Shown here one piece after another: positions 1 through 7,494 of a stretch of DNA of 64,000 bases. The stretch covers positions 1-64,000 of the forward strand of contig NZ_RHOI01000004.1 in the NCBI RefSeq assembly GCF_003946165.1. Direction: 5' to 3'. Origin of the DNA: Lacticaseibacillus baoqingensis. Its GTDB lineage: Bacteria; Bacillota; Bacilli; Lactobacillales; Lactobacillaceae. Under the pieces are notes generated by a model. The model did not search any database. It was not told the DNA's origin and was given only the letters and a program-made list of their open reading frames with translations. The stretch's first letter is position 1. Each line of letters opens with the position of its first letter. The translations under genes were made by a program, and so were the position numbers.

Positions 1-160
1 CGTTTTACTAAAGAAGTTTTCGGGTAAACCTGATAACTGACGGGCAAAGTCAGCTGCCCGATGATGCAGTCGCAGTAGGTGGGAGCCTGAAAGGCGTTTG
101 ACCACTGTGTCAATGACACGCGAGCTGCAAGCCACCGAATTTATTCGGTGGTAGTTGACA
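1..160 (+). mobile_element. Possible right end of an IS200/IS605-type element
   Basis: A perfect 8-bp stem, CCACCGAA (132-139) with loop TTTA and TTCGGTGG (144-151), is preceded by GCAAG and followed by TAGTTGAC. Lactobacillales IS200/IS605 right ends typically show AAGCC-hairpin-GG just before the cleavage site, which resembles this. No transposase (TnpA or TnpB) can be read in the 131 bases before the window edge, so at most the non-coding end is present. The minus-strand YdeI-like gene loses family similarity at the same place. A simple operator or terminator hairpin is the alternative. Confidence 0.3.
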
Positions 161-708
161 TAGACATTTCCTGCCGTCAATTCTGCCAGCATTTGGTCAA
201 GGCGGCGCTGCTGGGTCGCTTGTTGCTTGGCGAGAGCGATCCAATTGAGGTAGTCGGTCCGCTGGTATAGCGGCCGCGCCGCGTAAGCCGCCGTTACGCC
301 TGCTGCTACCATGGCTTGGGCAATCGTTTCTGGCACCGGCACGGCTGCGCGCCGCTTTGCTGGGGTGTGCAGATCAGCATGCGTCAAACGGTAGTGGGCG
401 ATACGGGTGATCAAATCAAGCGGCAATGGCTGATCATAGGCAAACTGAATGGCGCCTTTTGACGTCTGATAGGCTTTGAGCTCCGCAGCAAACGCCGCGA
501 TTGGCGCTGCAGTCGGGTAGAAACCCACATGCGTTTTGTGCACGCCAAAATACACCAGCACGCGTTGTTGCCAAAAAGCAGGAATGCCATAGCTGATCCG
601 CTCCTGTGCGTTGGGCAGGGCCGTTTTTAGCGTTGCATACAGCGTTTGCAGGTGCGGTTGGGCAGCAGGTGGTTGCGCTTGAATATAGTCTGTGATCACC
701 GTCATCAT
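1..708 (-). CDS. DUF1801 / YdeI (OmpD-associated)-like protein, 3' end disrupted and running off the window
   Basis: Open from ATG 708 to the window edge (236 codons), with GGAGG 6-10 bases before the start. The first ~100 residues look like a DUF1801 domain (small YdhG-like fold; motifs SYGIPAFW and VGFYP). Residues ~150-190 match the YdeI/OmpD-associated C-terminal domain (YQRTDYLNWIALAKQQAT, QRRLDQMLAEL). Homologues normally end about 10-15 residues after the motif corresponding to AGNVYV. Here the frame continues for more than 45 residues that resemble nothing in the family, and this extension begins next to a perfect hairpin at 132-151. I infer that the native 3' end was replaced by foreign DNA, possibly an IS200/IS605-type end. 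Function is unknown; these proteins are small cytoplasmic proteins of unclear role. The domain call is fairly sure, the disruption moderately so. Confidence 0.6.
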   Translation of the reverse strand, partial: MMTVITDYIQAQPPAAQPHLQTLYATLKTALPNAQERISYGIPAFWQQRVLVYFGVHKTHVGFYPTAAPIAAFAAELKAYQTSKGAIQFAYDQPLPLDLITRIAHYRLTHADLHTPAKRRAAVPVPETIAQAMVAAGVTAAYAARPLYQRTDYLNWIALAKQQATQQRRLDQMLAELTAGNVYVNYHRINSVACSSRVIDTVVKRLSGSHLLRLHHRAADFARQLSGLPENFFSKT

Positions 709-830
709 GGTAACCTCCGATTTTTTGCTGATGCTGTCTACAAAATATCACATGCAGACGGTTTGATGTTGTGAAGTGCTGGATCCGGCATTGGGGCAGC
801 AAGTCCGCCGTGAACTGATTCACCGCTTGG

Positions 831-1262
831 CTATTTGGGCTTGTTTCCCGGGCGGTCACGGTTAACAATCACGATATACAGCAGTTCCAGCACGAGCGGC
901 AAGCCGATCACCGCGAGGATCACCCAGCCGATGATCGGGTGCGAATAGATGTGCCACTGAATGGTTTTATAGCCGCACCACAAAAATCCCAGGATAAATA
1001 TGGAAGCAATCCAGTGGCTCAAGCGATTGTCACCATTGAACTTTTGGCCTGCTTTGAGATCTAAAACGGTGGTTTTGATCAATCTGATCATGAGCGGCCA
1101 CGCCTTGATGGCAACAGGAGTGAAATCAATGATGAAGCGAACGGTCTTGCCGATGAACCAACCCACTCGGGCACCGACGTCTTTGGCCATTGGGTGATCG
1201 AGCTCGTCATAAGTCTTGACCTGGTGGGGGTTGCCATTTTCGTCATAAATCGTTTTTGGCAT
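831..1262 (-). CDS. Uncharacterised membrane protein (143 aa)
   Basis: Starts at ATG 1262 after AAGGAG with 6-base spacing. The N-terminal 30 residues are polar (MPKTIYDENGNPHQVKTYDE). Hydrophobic segments lie at roughly residues 33-60, 82-100 and 108-130, the last two clearly membrane-spanning, and the tail is basic (NRDRPGNKPK). I do not recognise the family. It starts only 10 bases after the stop of the membrane-protein gene 1273-1812 and is very likely co-transcribed with it from the promoter at 1906-1934. Two small unrelated membrane proteins encoded in tandem suggest a two-subunit membrane assembly, but nothing in the sequence shows what it does. Confidence 0.7.
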   Translation of the reverse strand: MPKTIYDENGNPHQVKTYDELDHPMAKDVGARVGWFIGKTVRFIIDFTPVAIKAWPLMIRLIKTTVLDLKAGQKFNGDNRLSHWIASIFILGFLWCGYKTIQWHIYSHPIIGWVILAVIGLPLVLELLYIVIVNRDRPGNKPK

Positions 1263-1272
1263 GATTTGCTCC

Positions 1273-1812
1273 TTAAAAGTTCAAATATTCTGGTGGGCAG
1301 AGGAACAATAAGACTGGCCCGAGAATAAACCCGCAATACCCGATGAAAAATCTTGCCCAAAGCCGCATCCAGGTTTTGACGCCCCAATCTTCTTGGACAG
1401 ACTCCTTGGCCCAACGCGCCTTTTGATCATTGAAGGTGCGACTGACTTCGACGCTGCCATACTTCACCACGTCCCAGTGCTTTTCCGTGCGCTCATAAGC
1501 TGCGCGCGCTTCTTTTTGCACGTCAGCATATTTCTTTGGCACCACCAATCCGCTCAGTGGACCGTACACCAGATTATCAATGATCAATTTATAGAAGAAC
1601 ACGTCGATGCCAAAGACAAGCACCGCCAATATGGTCGTAAACAGCGCGCGGCTCAACGATATTTCAGTGAGATTTGAAAACATGACAAAGACGATGAATA
1701 TCAAGGTGACCATATAAAGCAGCGGGATGGGGCTAAAGAGGTACTTGAAGTGGTTGCGTTGCATACTGGCCAAATATCTTTGAAAACGAGAGGGTGTGGA
1801 TTGATTCTCCAT
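1273..1812 (-). CDS. Uncharacterised membrane protein (179 aa)
   Basis: ATG 1812 (MENQSTPSRF) is chosen because AAGGAG lies 9-10 bases upstream; an upstream in-frame start at 1866 has no comparable site. Transmembrane segments are predicted at about residues 28-48 (LLYMVTLIFIVFVMF), 54-75 (ALFTTILAVLVFGIDVFFY) and 155-172 (FFIGYCGFILGPVLLFL). Between them is a charged, probably cytoplasmic helical stretch with many K, E and R residues. No family recognised. First gene of a two-gene minus-strand operon with 831-1262. Confidence 0.7.
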   Translation of the reverse strand: MENQSTPSRFQRYLASMQRNHFKYLFSPIPLLYMVTLIFIVFVMFSNLTEISLSRALFTTILAVLVFGIDVFFYKLIIDNLVYGPLSGLVVPKKYADVQKEARAAYERTEKHWDVVKYGSVEVSRTFNDQKARWAKESVQEDWGVKTWMRLWARFFIGYCGFILGPVLLFLCPPEYLNF

Positions 1813-1905
1813 GGTTGAAAGCTCCTTGAATTGTATTTTGGTGCTAGTGGTGAATAGATCGGTCAATTTTTAATAAAAACATAAAGAATAAAAGGGCCGT
1901 TTTTG

Positions 1906-1934
1906 AGTATACGCTGTGCAAGGGCCTGCGACAA
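1906..1934 (-). promoter_or_regulatory. Promoter of the 1812-831 membrane-protein operon
   Basis: Read on the minus strand: TTGTCG (1929-1934), 17 bases, TATACT (1906-1911). It lies about 95 bases before ATG 1812. Confidence 0.55.
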
Positions 1935-1953
1935 TTAAAAAGTGCCAAGCCGC

Positions 1954-1995
1954 AAAAAACCGTTAAGCACCAGCTTTTAAGCCAGTACCAAACGG
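1954..1995 (-). terminator. Probable intrinsic terminator after the MFS gene
   Basis: On the minus strand an outer stem CCGTT/AACGG encloses an inner GCTT/AAGC helix and is followed by six T. It sits 18 bases after the MFS stop codon. The stem is imperfect. Confidence 0.45.
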
Positions 1996-2012
1996 CAAGG
2001 TGAAAATCAGTT

Positions 2013-3212
2013 TTAGCGGCATTCACCAACTCGGTCACTGGCCTGGTTCAGCCGCAAAGTCGCCGCTAACGCCAGTGCACCCATGGCGATCCCGCCTAAC
2101 GGGGTGAACCATATGCCCCAATGTGTCAAGAGCTGCCCACCAGCAAAAGAGCCGATCATGATGCCGACATTGAACCCGGAAATGTTCATGGCCGAGGCTA
2201 GTTGGGCATCCGCTGGCAACTCGGCTTCGGCGATCTGCATGGTCATTAATTGCAAGCCAGGGACGTTCATAAACGCGAGCAAGCCTAAGATCATGACCAA
2301 AACCAAGCCGATGATATGCCCTTGCAGGCCCCAAAACATAGTCAGCATCAACAACGTCAGTGCCGCAAACATAGCACTTAATGCCTGCAACGGGGTGTGA
2401 TTGGCGAACCGGCCGCCTATACTATTGCCAAGCGCCACGGCTGCGCCATAGCCGAGCAAGATCCAAACACTGGCGCTGGCAGACCAGCCTTGTTGCGTCA
2501 AAATCGCCCCTAGATACGTGTAAACTGGAAAGCTTGCACCATAACCCAGCGCGGTGATGACCAAGCCAGCACGCAGCCTGGGATTTTGCGCCAGCCGCCA
2601 GATTCCGCCGCGAGCACTGACTGGCGGCAGGGGCAAGTGGTTGGGGACCAACCAAATATTGGTCACCAACGCCACCACCCCTAAAGCGGCAATGAAGACA
2701 AAGGCCACGCGCCAGCTGGCATGTTGGGCGATGAAAGTCCCCAGCGGCACGCCAGTCACTGTGGCGACGGTTAAGCCGGTAAACATCGTTGCGATCGCGC
2801 TGGCGCGCTTATCGACGGTGACGACATTGGCTGCGATAACCGTTGCGACGGCCATAAACAAGCCATGGGCCAAGGCGGCAATGACGCGCCCCACAAGCAA
2901 GATGGCAAAGCTGCCGGCGCTGGCGGTGACGAGATTGCCGATGATGAAGGTGACCATCACCGCAAGCAGCAGCTGCTTGCGCGGCAATTTGGCGGTGGCT
3001 ACGGTCAATAGCGGGGCACCAACCATGATCCCGGCGGCATAGGCCGACACCGTCAAGCCGGCGGTACTTAATTTGATCCCAAAGGCGTTGACGATCAAGG
3101 GCATCACCCCGACGCTGATGAACTCGGTCATGCCAATGGCAAAAGCGCTGAGTGCCAGCGCCAATAACGTTAGTTGCGCATCAAAATGATGCGTCGTGGT
3201 CATTTTTTGCAT
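2013..3212 (-). CDS. MFS transporter, DHA1 family (AraJ / sugar- or drug-efflux type)
   Basis: 399 aa, twelve hydrophobic segments, normal length for a 12-TM DHA1 exporter. The N-terminal motif FAIGMTEFISVGVMPLI is typical of the AraJ/SotB/YdeA group of proton-driven exporters, as is the LLLVGRVIAALAHGLFMAVATVIAANV helix pair. ATG 3212 follows AGGAGGTAG at good spacing. The gene is divergent from an HxlR regulator (3332-3736), and operator-like repeats lie in its promoter, so the substrate is probably the signal, or linked to the signal, sensed by that regulator. The substrate itself cannot be read from the sequence. Confidence 0.85.
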   Translation of the reverse strand: MQKMTTTHHFDAQLTLLALALSAFAIGMTEFISVGVMPLIVNAFGIKLSTAGLTVSAYAAGIMVGAPLLTVATAKLPRKQLLLAVMVTFIIGNLVTASAGSFAILLVGRVIAALAHGLFMAVATVIAANVVTVDKRASAIATMFTGLTVATVTGVPLGTFIAQHASWRVAFVFIAALGVVALVTNIWLVPNHLPLPPVSARGGIWRLAQNPRLRAGLVITALGYGASFPVYTYLGAILTQQGWSASASVWILLGYGAAVALGNSIGGRFANHTPLQALSAMFAALTLLMLTMFWGLQGHIIGLVLVMILGLLAFMNVPGLQLMTMQIAEAELPADAQLASAMNISGFNVGIMIGSFAGGQLLTHWGIWFTPLGGIAMGALALAATLRLNQASDRVGECR

Positions 3213-3252
3213 TTCTACCTCCTGAATGAGCTTGTCTTAGCAACAGAGATTG

Positions 3253-3280
3253 ATTATACTTGCCAGGCACCAAACAACAA
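3253..3280 (-). promoter_or_regulatory. Promoter of the MFS exporter
   Basis: Minus-strand TTGTTG (3275-3280), 16-base spacer, TATAAT (3253-3258). The spacer contains an AGGCAC half-site shared with two further copies towards the regulator gene. Confidence 0.6.
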
Positions 3281-3319
3281 GCATGCACTATTTTGTGCCT
3301 TACGCACCTTTTAGTGCCT
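3265..3319. promoter_or_regulatory. Candidate operator repeats between MFS and HxlR genes
   Basis: Three half-sites of the form AGGCACnAAA occur: AGGCACCAAA at 3265-3274 (plus strand), and TTTTGTGCCT at 3291-3300 and TTTTAGTGCCT at 3309-3319 (reverse orientation). The first two form an inverted pair. The first lies within the MFS promoter and the third abuts the ribosome binding site of the regulator gene. HxlR proteins usually bind in their own divergent intergenic region, so these are the natural candidates. Confidence 0.45.
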
Positions 3320-3331
3320 ATGGAGGGCAAT

Positions 3332-3736
3332 ATGACCACTTACAATATTGGCGTCGAAGCGACGATGGAAATCATTGGCGGCAAGTGGAAGGCCATCATC
3401 TTGTGTCACTTGCGGCACCAAGCGATGCGCAACGGTGAATTGCGCCGGGCGATCCCGCAGATCACCCAAAAAATGTTGACGCAACAGTTGCGCGAGCTGG
3501 AACATGACGGTATCATCAGCCGCACGGTTTTTGATCAGATCCCGCCGCATGTTGAATATGCGTTGACAGCGCGCGGTGACAGTCTTAGCGGATTGTTGAA
3601 TCAGCTTTGCCGCTGGGGTGAGGCGCTGATTGACAGTCGCCGGGCGGCAGGCGAGCAGATCACCTTGCGTCACCGCGATGATGTCAATTTGCTGCCGCCA
3701 GAGGACGCACACGGCGCCGAGAATCAAAAAGGCTAG
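3332..3736 (+). CDS. HxlR-family (DUF24) transcriptional regulator
   Basis: 134 aa. ATG 3332 (MTTYNIGVEATMEII) is preceded by GGAGGG at 5-base spacing; the family also begins just before the IIGGKWKAIIL motif, here at residues ~14-24. The winged helix is clear: GELRRAIPQITQKMLTQQLRELEHDGII, then VEYALTARG. HxlR proteins are dimeric DNA-binding proteins that often sense electrophiles through an N-terminal cysteine in a CPV motif. That motif position reads IGV here, so the classic redox cysteine is missing and the signal may differ. The gene is divergent from an MFS exporter, its probable target. Confidence 0.85.
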   Translation: MTTYNIGVEATMEIIGGKWKAIILCHLRHQAMRNGELRRAIPQITQKMLTQQLRELEHDGIISRTVFDQIPPHVEYALTARGDSLSGLLNQLCRWGEALIDSRRAAGEQITLRHRDDVNLLPPEDAHGAENQKG

Positions 3737-3772
3737 CGCCGCTTGATTGCGGCGCTAGCCTTTGTTTGGTTT
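3731..3772 (+). terminator. Intrinsic terminator of the hxlR-type gene
   Basis: Perfect 12-bp stem GGCTAGCGCCGC/GCGGCGCTAGCC with loop TTGATT, followed by TTTGTTTGGTTTTG. The left arm contains the TAG stop codon. Confidence 0.85.
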
Positions 3773-3850
3773 TGTTGGTGTATGGGTGACTGCGATCAGC
3801 CGCCACAAAGTCGTCTGCAGGGAATGCCAATCAGGAGATTCTCGGTTGGT

Positions 3851-4078
3851 TTAGGCCCACGCAATGTGGGCGATCGCGTATTCTTGAATGAGTTTAGGCC
3901 CCTTTTTCGTGGTGATCGTGACGGTGCTGCGCTCCTGGTATGGTTTGACGGTACCGGGGATGATCGCGTCGATGACGCCGTGGAGTTGTTGTTTGTCGAT
4001 GGTCTTGACCTTGACTGGCCGCTTGGTCAACAAGGCATCCTCTAGTAAACTGATGATCTCCGTGGTGCGTTGGCTCAT
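3851..4078 (-). CDS. Small conserved-looking protein of unknown function (75 aa)
   Basis: ATG 4078 (MSQRTTEIISLLEDALLTKR) is chosen because AAAGGAGG lies 8 bases upstream; a promoter is readable at 4119-4147. The protein has an N-terminal helix followed by beta-rich sequence (PVKVKTIDKQQLHGVIDAI, STVTITTKKGPKLIQ), which suggests a small beta-barrel, but no family is recognised. Single-gene unit between the HxlR gene and lplA. Codon use, RBS and promoter support real expression. Confidence 0.65.
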   Translation of the reverse strand: MSQRTTEIISLLEDALLTKRPVKVKTIDKQQLHGVIDAIIPGTVKPYQERSTVTITTKKGPKLIQEYAIAHIAWA

Positions 4079-4118
4079 AGAGATTCCTCCTTTGCACATT
4101 GCAACCGATTACATGCCT

Positions 4119-4147
4119 AGTATATCCAATCTGAGGCGACTTGTCAG
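4119..4147 (-). promoter_or_regulatory. Promoter of the 75-aa protein gene
   Basis: Minus strand: CTGACA (4142-4147), 17 bases, TATACT (4119-4124), about 40 bases before the start codon. Confidence 0.65.
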
Positions 4148-4234
4148 TAGGCAAAACCGCCTGCCGGCTTGCCTATTTGCGGCTTTCCCGTGGTGGCCAA
4201 GGCTTTGCGCGTCAAGGGAAAAGTTTACCGTGAT

Positions 4235-4263
4235 CAAAAAACCCAAGTCGCTAGGACTTGGGT
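4235..4263 (-). terminator. Intrinsic terminator of lplA
   Basis: Minus-strand stem ACCCAAGTC/GACTTGGGT with a 5-base loop, followed by a T6 run; 14 bases after the lplA stop. Confidence 0.85.
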
Positions 4264-4277
4264 CAAGGGGATAGGGG

Positions 4278-5291
4278 TTAGCTGACTAATAAGTCGATAA
4301 TGGCAGCAGTTGGGATCCCAGTGAAGTATTCATTGAGATCTAACGGGGCCAATGCCGCTTCGATGTGGTCGCGGTCGAAGATGACACCGGCCAGCGCATC
4401 GGCGACGGCTTGAACATCTTTGGGCCCGAAGAAATCGCCATAGAATTTGACGTTGGTCAACTTGCCGCCGTCAGTGGTCAAGCGCGCGTCGATGGTGCCC
4501 ATATCAAAATGCTTACGCTTTTGGGTCGTGTATTCAGGCGACTTGCCGAAATTCCAATCCCAATTGGAGAAAACTTCAGCATTGATCTGATCGATCGCCA
4601 CTTGGTCAGCAGCGGTGATGTGATATTCACGGTCTTTGATCGCATCTACTGAATCCACTCCAAACAACCGAGTGAGCAGGATATCGCGAAATTCTGGGAC
4701 TTCCAATTGTTGATATTGCGCATCCAAGTATGGCCGCAGATTCGTCACGCGGCTGCGCACGCTTTGAATGCCTTTAGAGGCGATCTTGTCTGCAGGGACG
4801 TTTAAGACCTTCGGCACTTCACTCATGTCCACGTTGAGCATCAATGTCCCGTGGCAAAACGTTTTGCCATTGCGGCTATACATGGCACTGCCTGAGAATT
4901 TGCGTCCATCAACTAAGATGTCGTTGCGCCCGGAAACTTCTGCCGTCGTGGCGCCCATACTATGCAAGGCGTCGACGATCGGTTGCGTGAAAGATTTGAA
5001 GTCGCCGAATTCTTCAGAATCAGAATCGACCACAAATGAGAAACAAAGATTGCCCAGGTCATGATAAACCGCACCGCCGCCAGAAGTCCGGCGGGTGACG
5101 ACCACATTGTGTTGTTCAATGTAGTCGAGGTTCAACTCTTCTTGAGCGTTTTGATTACGGCCAATGATGACACTTGGCGCTTCATAATAAAACAGCAACA
5201 ATGGTTCATCAAAATGCTTTTGGTTCATCAAATATTGTTCGGTCGCAAGGTTTTCGCGAATGTCGTGCGACGGCATGATCACGTAATACAT
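4278..5291 (-). CDS. lplA: Lipoate--protein ligase
   Basis: 337 aa. It attaches lipoate through lipoyl-AMP to lysine residues of 2-oxoacid dehydrogenase E2 and/or GcvH proteins in the cytoplasm. The lipoate-binding motif RRTSGGGAVYHDLGN is at residues 67-81, and the family lysine lies in GRKFSGSAM about 65 residues later. The C-terminal ~90 residues (from about VDQINAEVFSNWDWNFGKSPEY) are the accessory domain of full-length LplA/LplJ enzymes. ATG 5291 follows TAAGGAGGG. Monocistronic, with its own terminator. Lactobacilli do not make lipoate, so this is the salvage route (inference). Confidence 0.93.
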   Translation of the reverse strand: MYYVIMPSHDIRENLATEQYLMNQKHFDEPLLLFYYEAPSVIIGRNQNAQEELNLDYIEQHNVVVTRRTSGGGAVYHDLGNLCFSFVVDSDSEEFGDFKSFTQPIVDALHSMGATTAEVSGRNDILVDGRKFSGSAMYSRNGKTFCHGTLMLNVDMSEVPKVLNVPADKIASKGIQSVRSRVTNLRPYLDAQYQQLEVPEFRDILLTRLFGVDSVDAIKDREYHITAADQVAIDQINAEVFSNWDWNFGKSPEYTTQKRKHFDMGTIDARLTTDGGKLTNVKFYGDFFGPKDVQAVADALAGVIFDRDHIEAALAPLDLNEYFTGIPTAAIIDLLVS

Positions 5292-5352
5292 GAGATTTTT
5301 CCCTCCTTAGCGTACTGCCTAATTGTAAGCGTTAGCCGGCAAAATGAAAAGG

Positions 5353-5380
5353 CTTGCACACAAAGTAATTTGTGCACAAG
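5353..5380. promoter_or_regulatory. Inverted repeat upstream of lplA
   Basis: CTTGCACACAAA, a 4-base gap (GTAA), then TTTGTGCACAAG: 12-base arms with two mismatches. On the minus strand it lies just upstream of a weak lplA promoter (TTTTCA, 17 bases, TACAAT). It could be a regulator site; no T-run fits it as a terminator. Confidence 0.35.
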
Positions 5381-5525
5381 TGTCTGATGCCGAGCCATCA
5401 GTGTAACACTGCCCAATTTTGACCAATACACCACCAAGCTCGTGCGCTACTGCACACGGCTCAGGTGCAAAGCCCTTCAGACTGGGGTATAATGGCTGGC
5501 ATATAAGCAGGAAGGGGATTTGTGC

Positions 5526-7421
5526 ATGACGACAAGGTATCAAGATGATCTCTATGAAGCAGTGAATGGGGAATGGGCGAAAACCGCCACGATCCCAGAT
5601 GACAAACCAACGACTGGCGGTTTTGCTGATCTGGCTGATGAGGTCGAAAAAAAGTTGATGGCAGATTTTGATGCCGTAGCCACAGGCCAAAAGCAAGCAC
5701 CTGACCAATATTTTGCCCAGGCCGTGCAGTTGTATCGATTAGCCGGCGATTTTGCCGCGCGGGACGCTGCCGGGATCCAGCCGGTGATCAAGCGTTTGGC
5801 CCCGCTGGAAGCAATCGCCGATCTTGCCAGTTTCAATGCGCAAGCAGCGCAATTAGATCAAGACTTATTCCCATTGCCATTTAGCGCAGGCGTTGAGCCG
5901 GACATGAAAGACACAGCCCATAACGCCTTTACGATTTCTGGGCCAGGCACGATCTTGCCGGATACGACGTATTATGCCAAAGACAACGCCCAAGGCCAGC
6001 AGCTTTTGAGCATGTGGCAGCAAATGGCGGCGCAAGTCTTAGCGCAAACACCTTTGAGCGCAGCAGACCAAGCCCAATACCTGCAAGATACGGTGGCTTT
6101 TGATGCTGAAATCGCTAAACACGTCAAAAGCTCAGAAGAATGGGCCGATTATCCTAAAGCCTATAACCCATATCCATTCGCTAAAGTCGCAGACCAATTT
6201 GGCCAGTTTGACTTCACCACCTATGCCGATACATTATTGCCGGCGCATCCAGATACGGTGATCGTGGCCGATCCGCGGTTTTTGGCAGAATTCACGCAGT
6301 TGTTCAATGCCGACAGCTTCACCGCGTATCGGCACTGGGCATATGTAACCGAGTTATTGAGCAACACCGGGTATTTATCCGATGAGCTGCGTATCTTAGG
6401 CGGCAGCTTCTCGCGGGCTTTATCTGGGTCCCCAGCCGCGCCAAGCCATGAAAAACACGCTTATCGTTTAGCCAATTCCTTCTTCGCCGAACCGATCGGC
6501 ATGTATTATGGCCAAACGTATTTTGGCGCCGCTGCTAAGGCAGACGTGACGCAATTAGTTGAAAAAATGATCGCCACTTACAAGCGCCGGTTAGCCAATT
6601 CCGCATGGCTGTCGCAGCCGACCAAAGACAAGGCGATCGTTAAGTTAGACACGATGGTCTTGAAGATGGGCTATCCTGATCAAGTCAATCCGATGTATCA
6701 ACAGCTGCACATGCCAGCTGACGCGGACTTATTAACGACGGTGACGGCTTTGGCGAAGACCCGGCATGCCTATCATTTAGCGCAGTTGACCCAACCGGTT
6801 GATCGTGGGGAATGGGCGATGCCAGGGCATTTAGTCAACGCCTGCTATGACCCATCGCGCAATGATATCACCTTCCCAGCAGCGATCCTACAGGCACCAT
6901 TTTATGACCTGAAGCAATCGGATAGTGAAAATCTTGGCGGCATCGGCGCGGTGATCGCGCATGAAGTGTCGCATGGGTTTGACAATAACGGGGCGCAGTT
7001 TGATGAATTCGGCAATCTGGCCGACTGGTGGCAGCCAGACGATTACGACCACTTCCAGACGCTGACGCAAAAAATGATCGCGCAATTTGACGGCTTACAA
7101 ACCGCTGCCGGCAAGGTCAATGGCAAACTGGTGGTGTCTGAAAACATCGCCGATGCCGGGGGCTTAGCGGCGGCGTTAGAGACTGCGCAACGCTTGGATG
7201 ATACCGACTTGCACGCATTCTTTATCAATTGGGCGCAGATCTGGCGGCAAAAGGCGCGCAAAGAATATCAACAGCTGTTGTTATCGATCGATGTGCATGC
7301 GCCGGCTGAATTGCGGGCCAATGTTCAAGTGCAAAATCTAGAGGCTTGGTACACCACGTTTGATGTCCAACCCGGAGACGGCATGTACTTGGCGCCGGAT
7401 CAGCGCATTACGATCTGGTGA
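5526..7421 (+). CDS. pepO: M13-family zinc endopeptidase PepO
   Basis: 631 aa, the usual length for lactococcal/lactobacillal PepO (neprilysin-like oligoendopeptidase). It cleaves oligopeptides of roughly 5-35 residues in the cytoplasm; no signal peptide is present. The zinc motif HEVSH is at residues 479-483 and the third ligand motif ENIAD at 539-543, followed by GGLAAALE. The conserved SPAAPSHEKHAYRLANSFF region and C-terminal ALRANVQV-type sequence (AELRANVQVQNLEAWYTTFDVQPGD) are present. ATG 5526 has GAAGGGG 7-8 bases upstream; a TTG at 5520 is too close. A TATAAT at 5488-5493 is the likely -10 box. Confidence 0.95.
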   Translation: MTTRYQDDLYEAVNGEWAKTATIPDDKPTTGGFADLADEVEKKLMADFDAVATGQKQAPDQYFAQAVQLYRLAGDFAARDAAGIQPVIKRLAPLEAIADLASFNAQAAQLDQDLFPLPFSAGVEPDMKDTAHNAFTISGPGTILPDTTYYAKDNAQGQQLLSMWQQMAAQVLAQTPLSAADQAQYLQDTVAFDAEIAKHVKSSEEWADYPKAYNPYPFAKVADQFGQFDFTTYADTLLPAHPDTVIVADPRFLAEFTQLFNADSFTAYRHWAYVTELLSNTGYLSDELRILGGSFSRALSGSPAAPSHEKHAYRLANSFFAEPIGMYYGQTYFGAAAKADVTQLVEKMIATYKRRLANSAWLSQPTKDKAIVKLDTMVLKMGYPDQVNPMYQQLHMPADADLLTTVTALAKTRHAYHLAQLTQPVDRGEWAMPGHLVNACYDPSRNDITFPAAILQAPFYDLKQSDSENLGGIGAVIAHEVSHGFDNNGAQFDEFGNLADWWQPDDYDHFQTLTQKMIAQFDGLQTAAGKVNGKLVVSENIADAGGLAAALETAQRLDDTDLHAFFINWAQIWRQKARKEYQQLLLSIDVHAPAELRANVQVQNLEAWYTTFDVQPGDGMYLAPDQRITIW

Positions 7422-7440
7422 GGATGACCAAGGCATCATA

Positions 7441-7472
7441 AAAAGCTGAGCAGGCATTTTGCTCAGCTTTTT
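7441..7472 (+). terminator. Intrinsic terminator of pepO
   Basis: Stem AAAGCTGAGCA/TGCTCAGCTTT, 7-base loop, run of T. It lies directly before the next gene's ribosome binding site. Confidence 0.85.
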
Positions 7473-7494
7473 GGTTGTCAAAAGGGGGATGGCA

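Noticed and set aside
2083-3042. Long plus-strand frames opposite the MFS gene
   Set aside because: The MFS frame has the conserved family motifs, promoter and ribosome site; the plus-strand frames have none.
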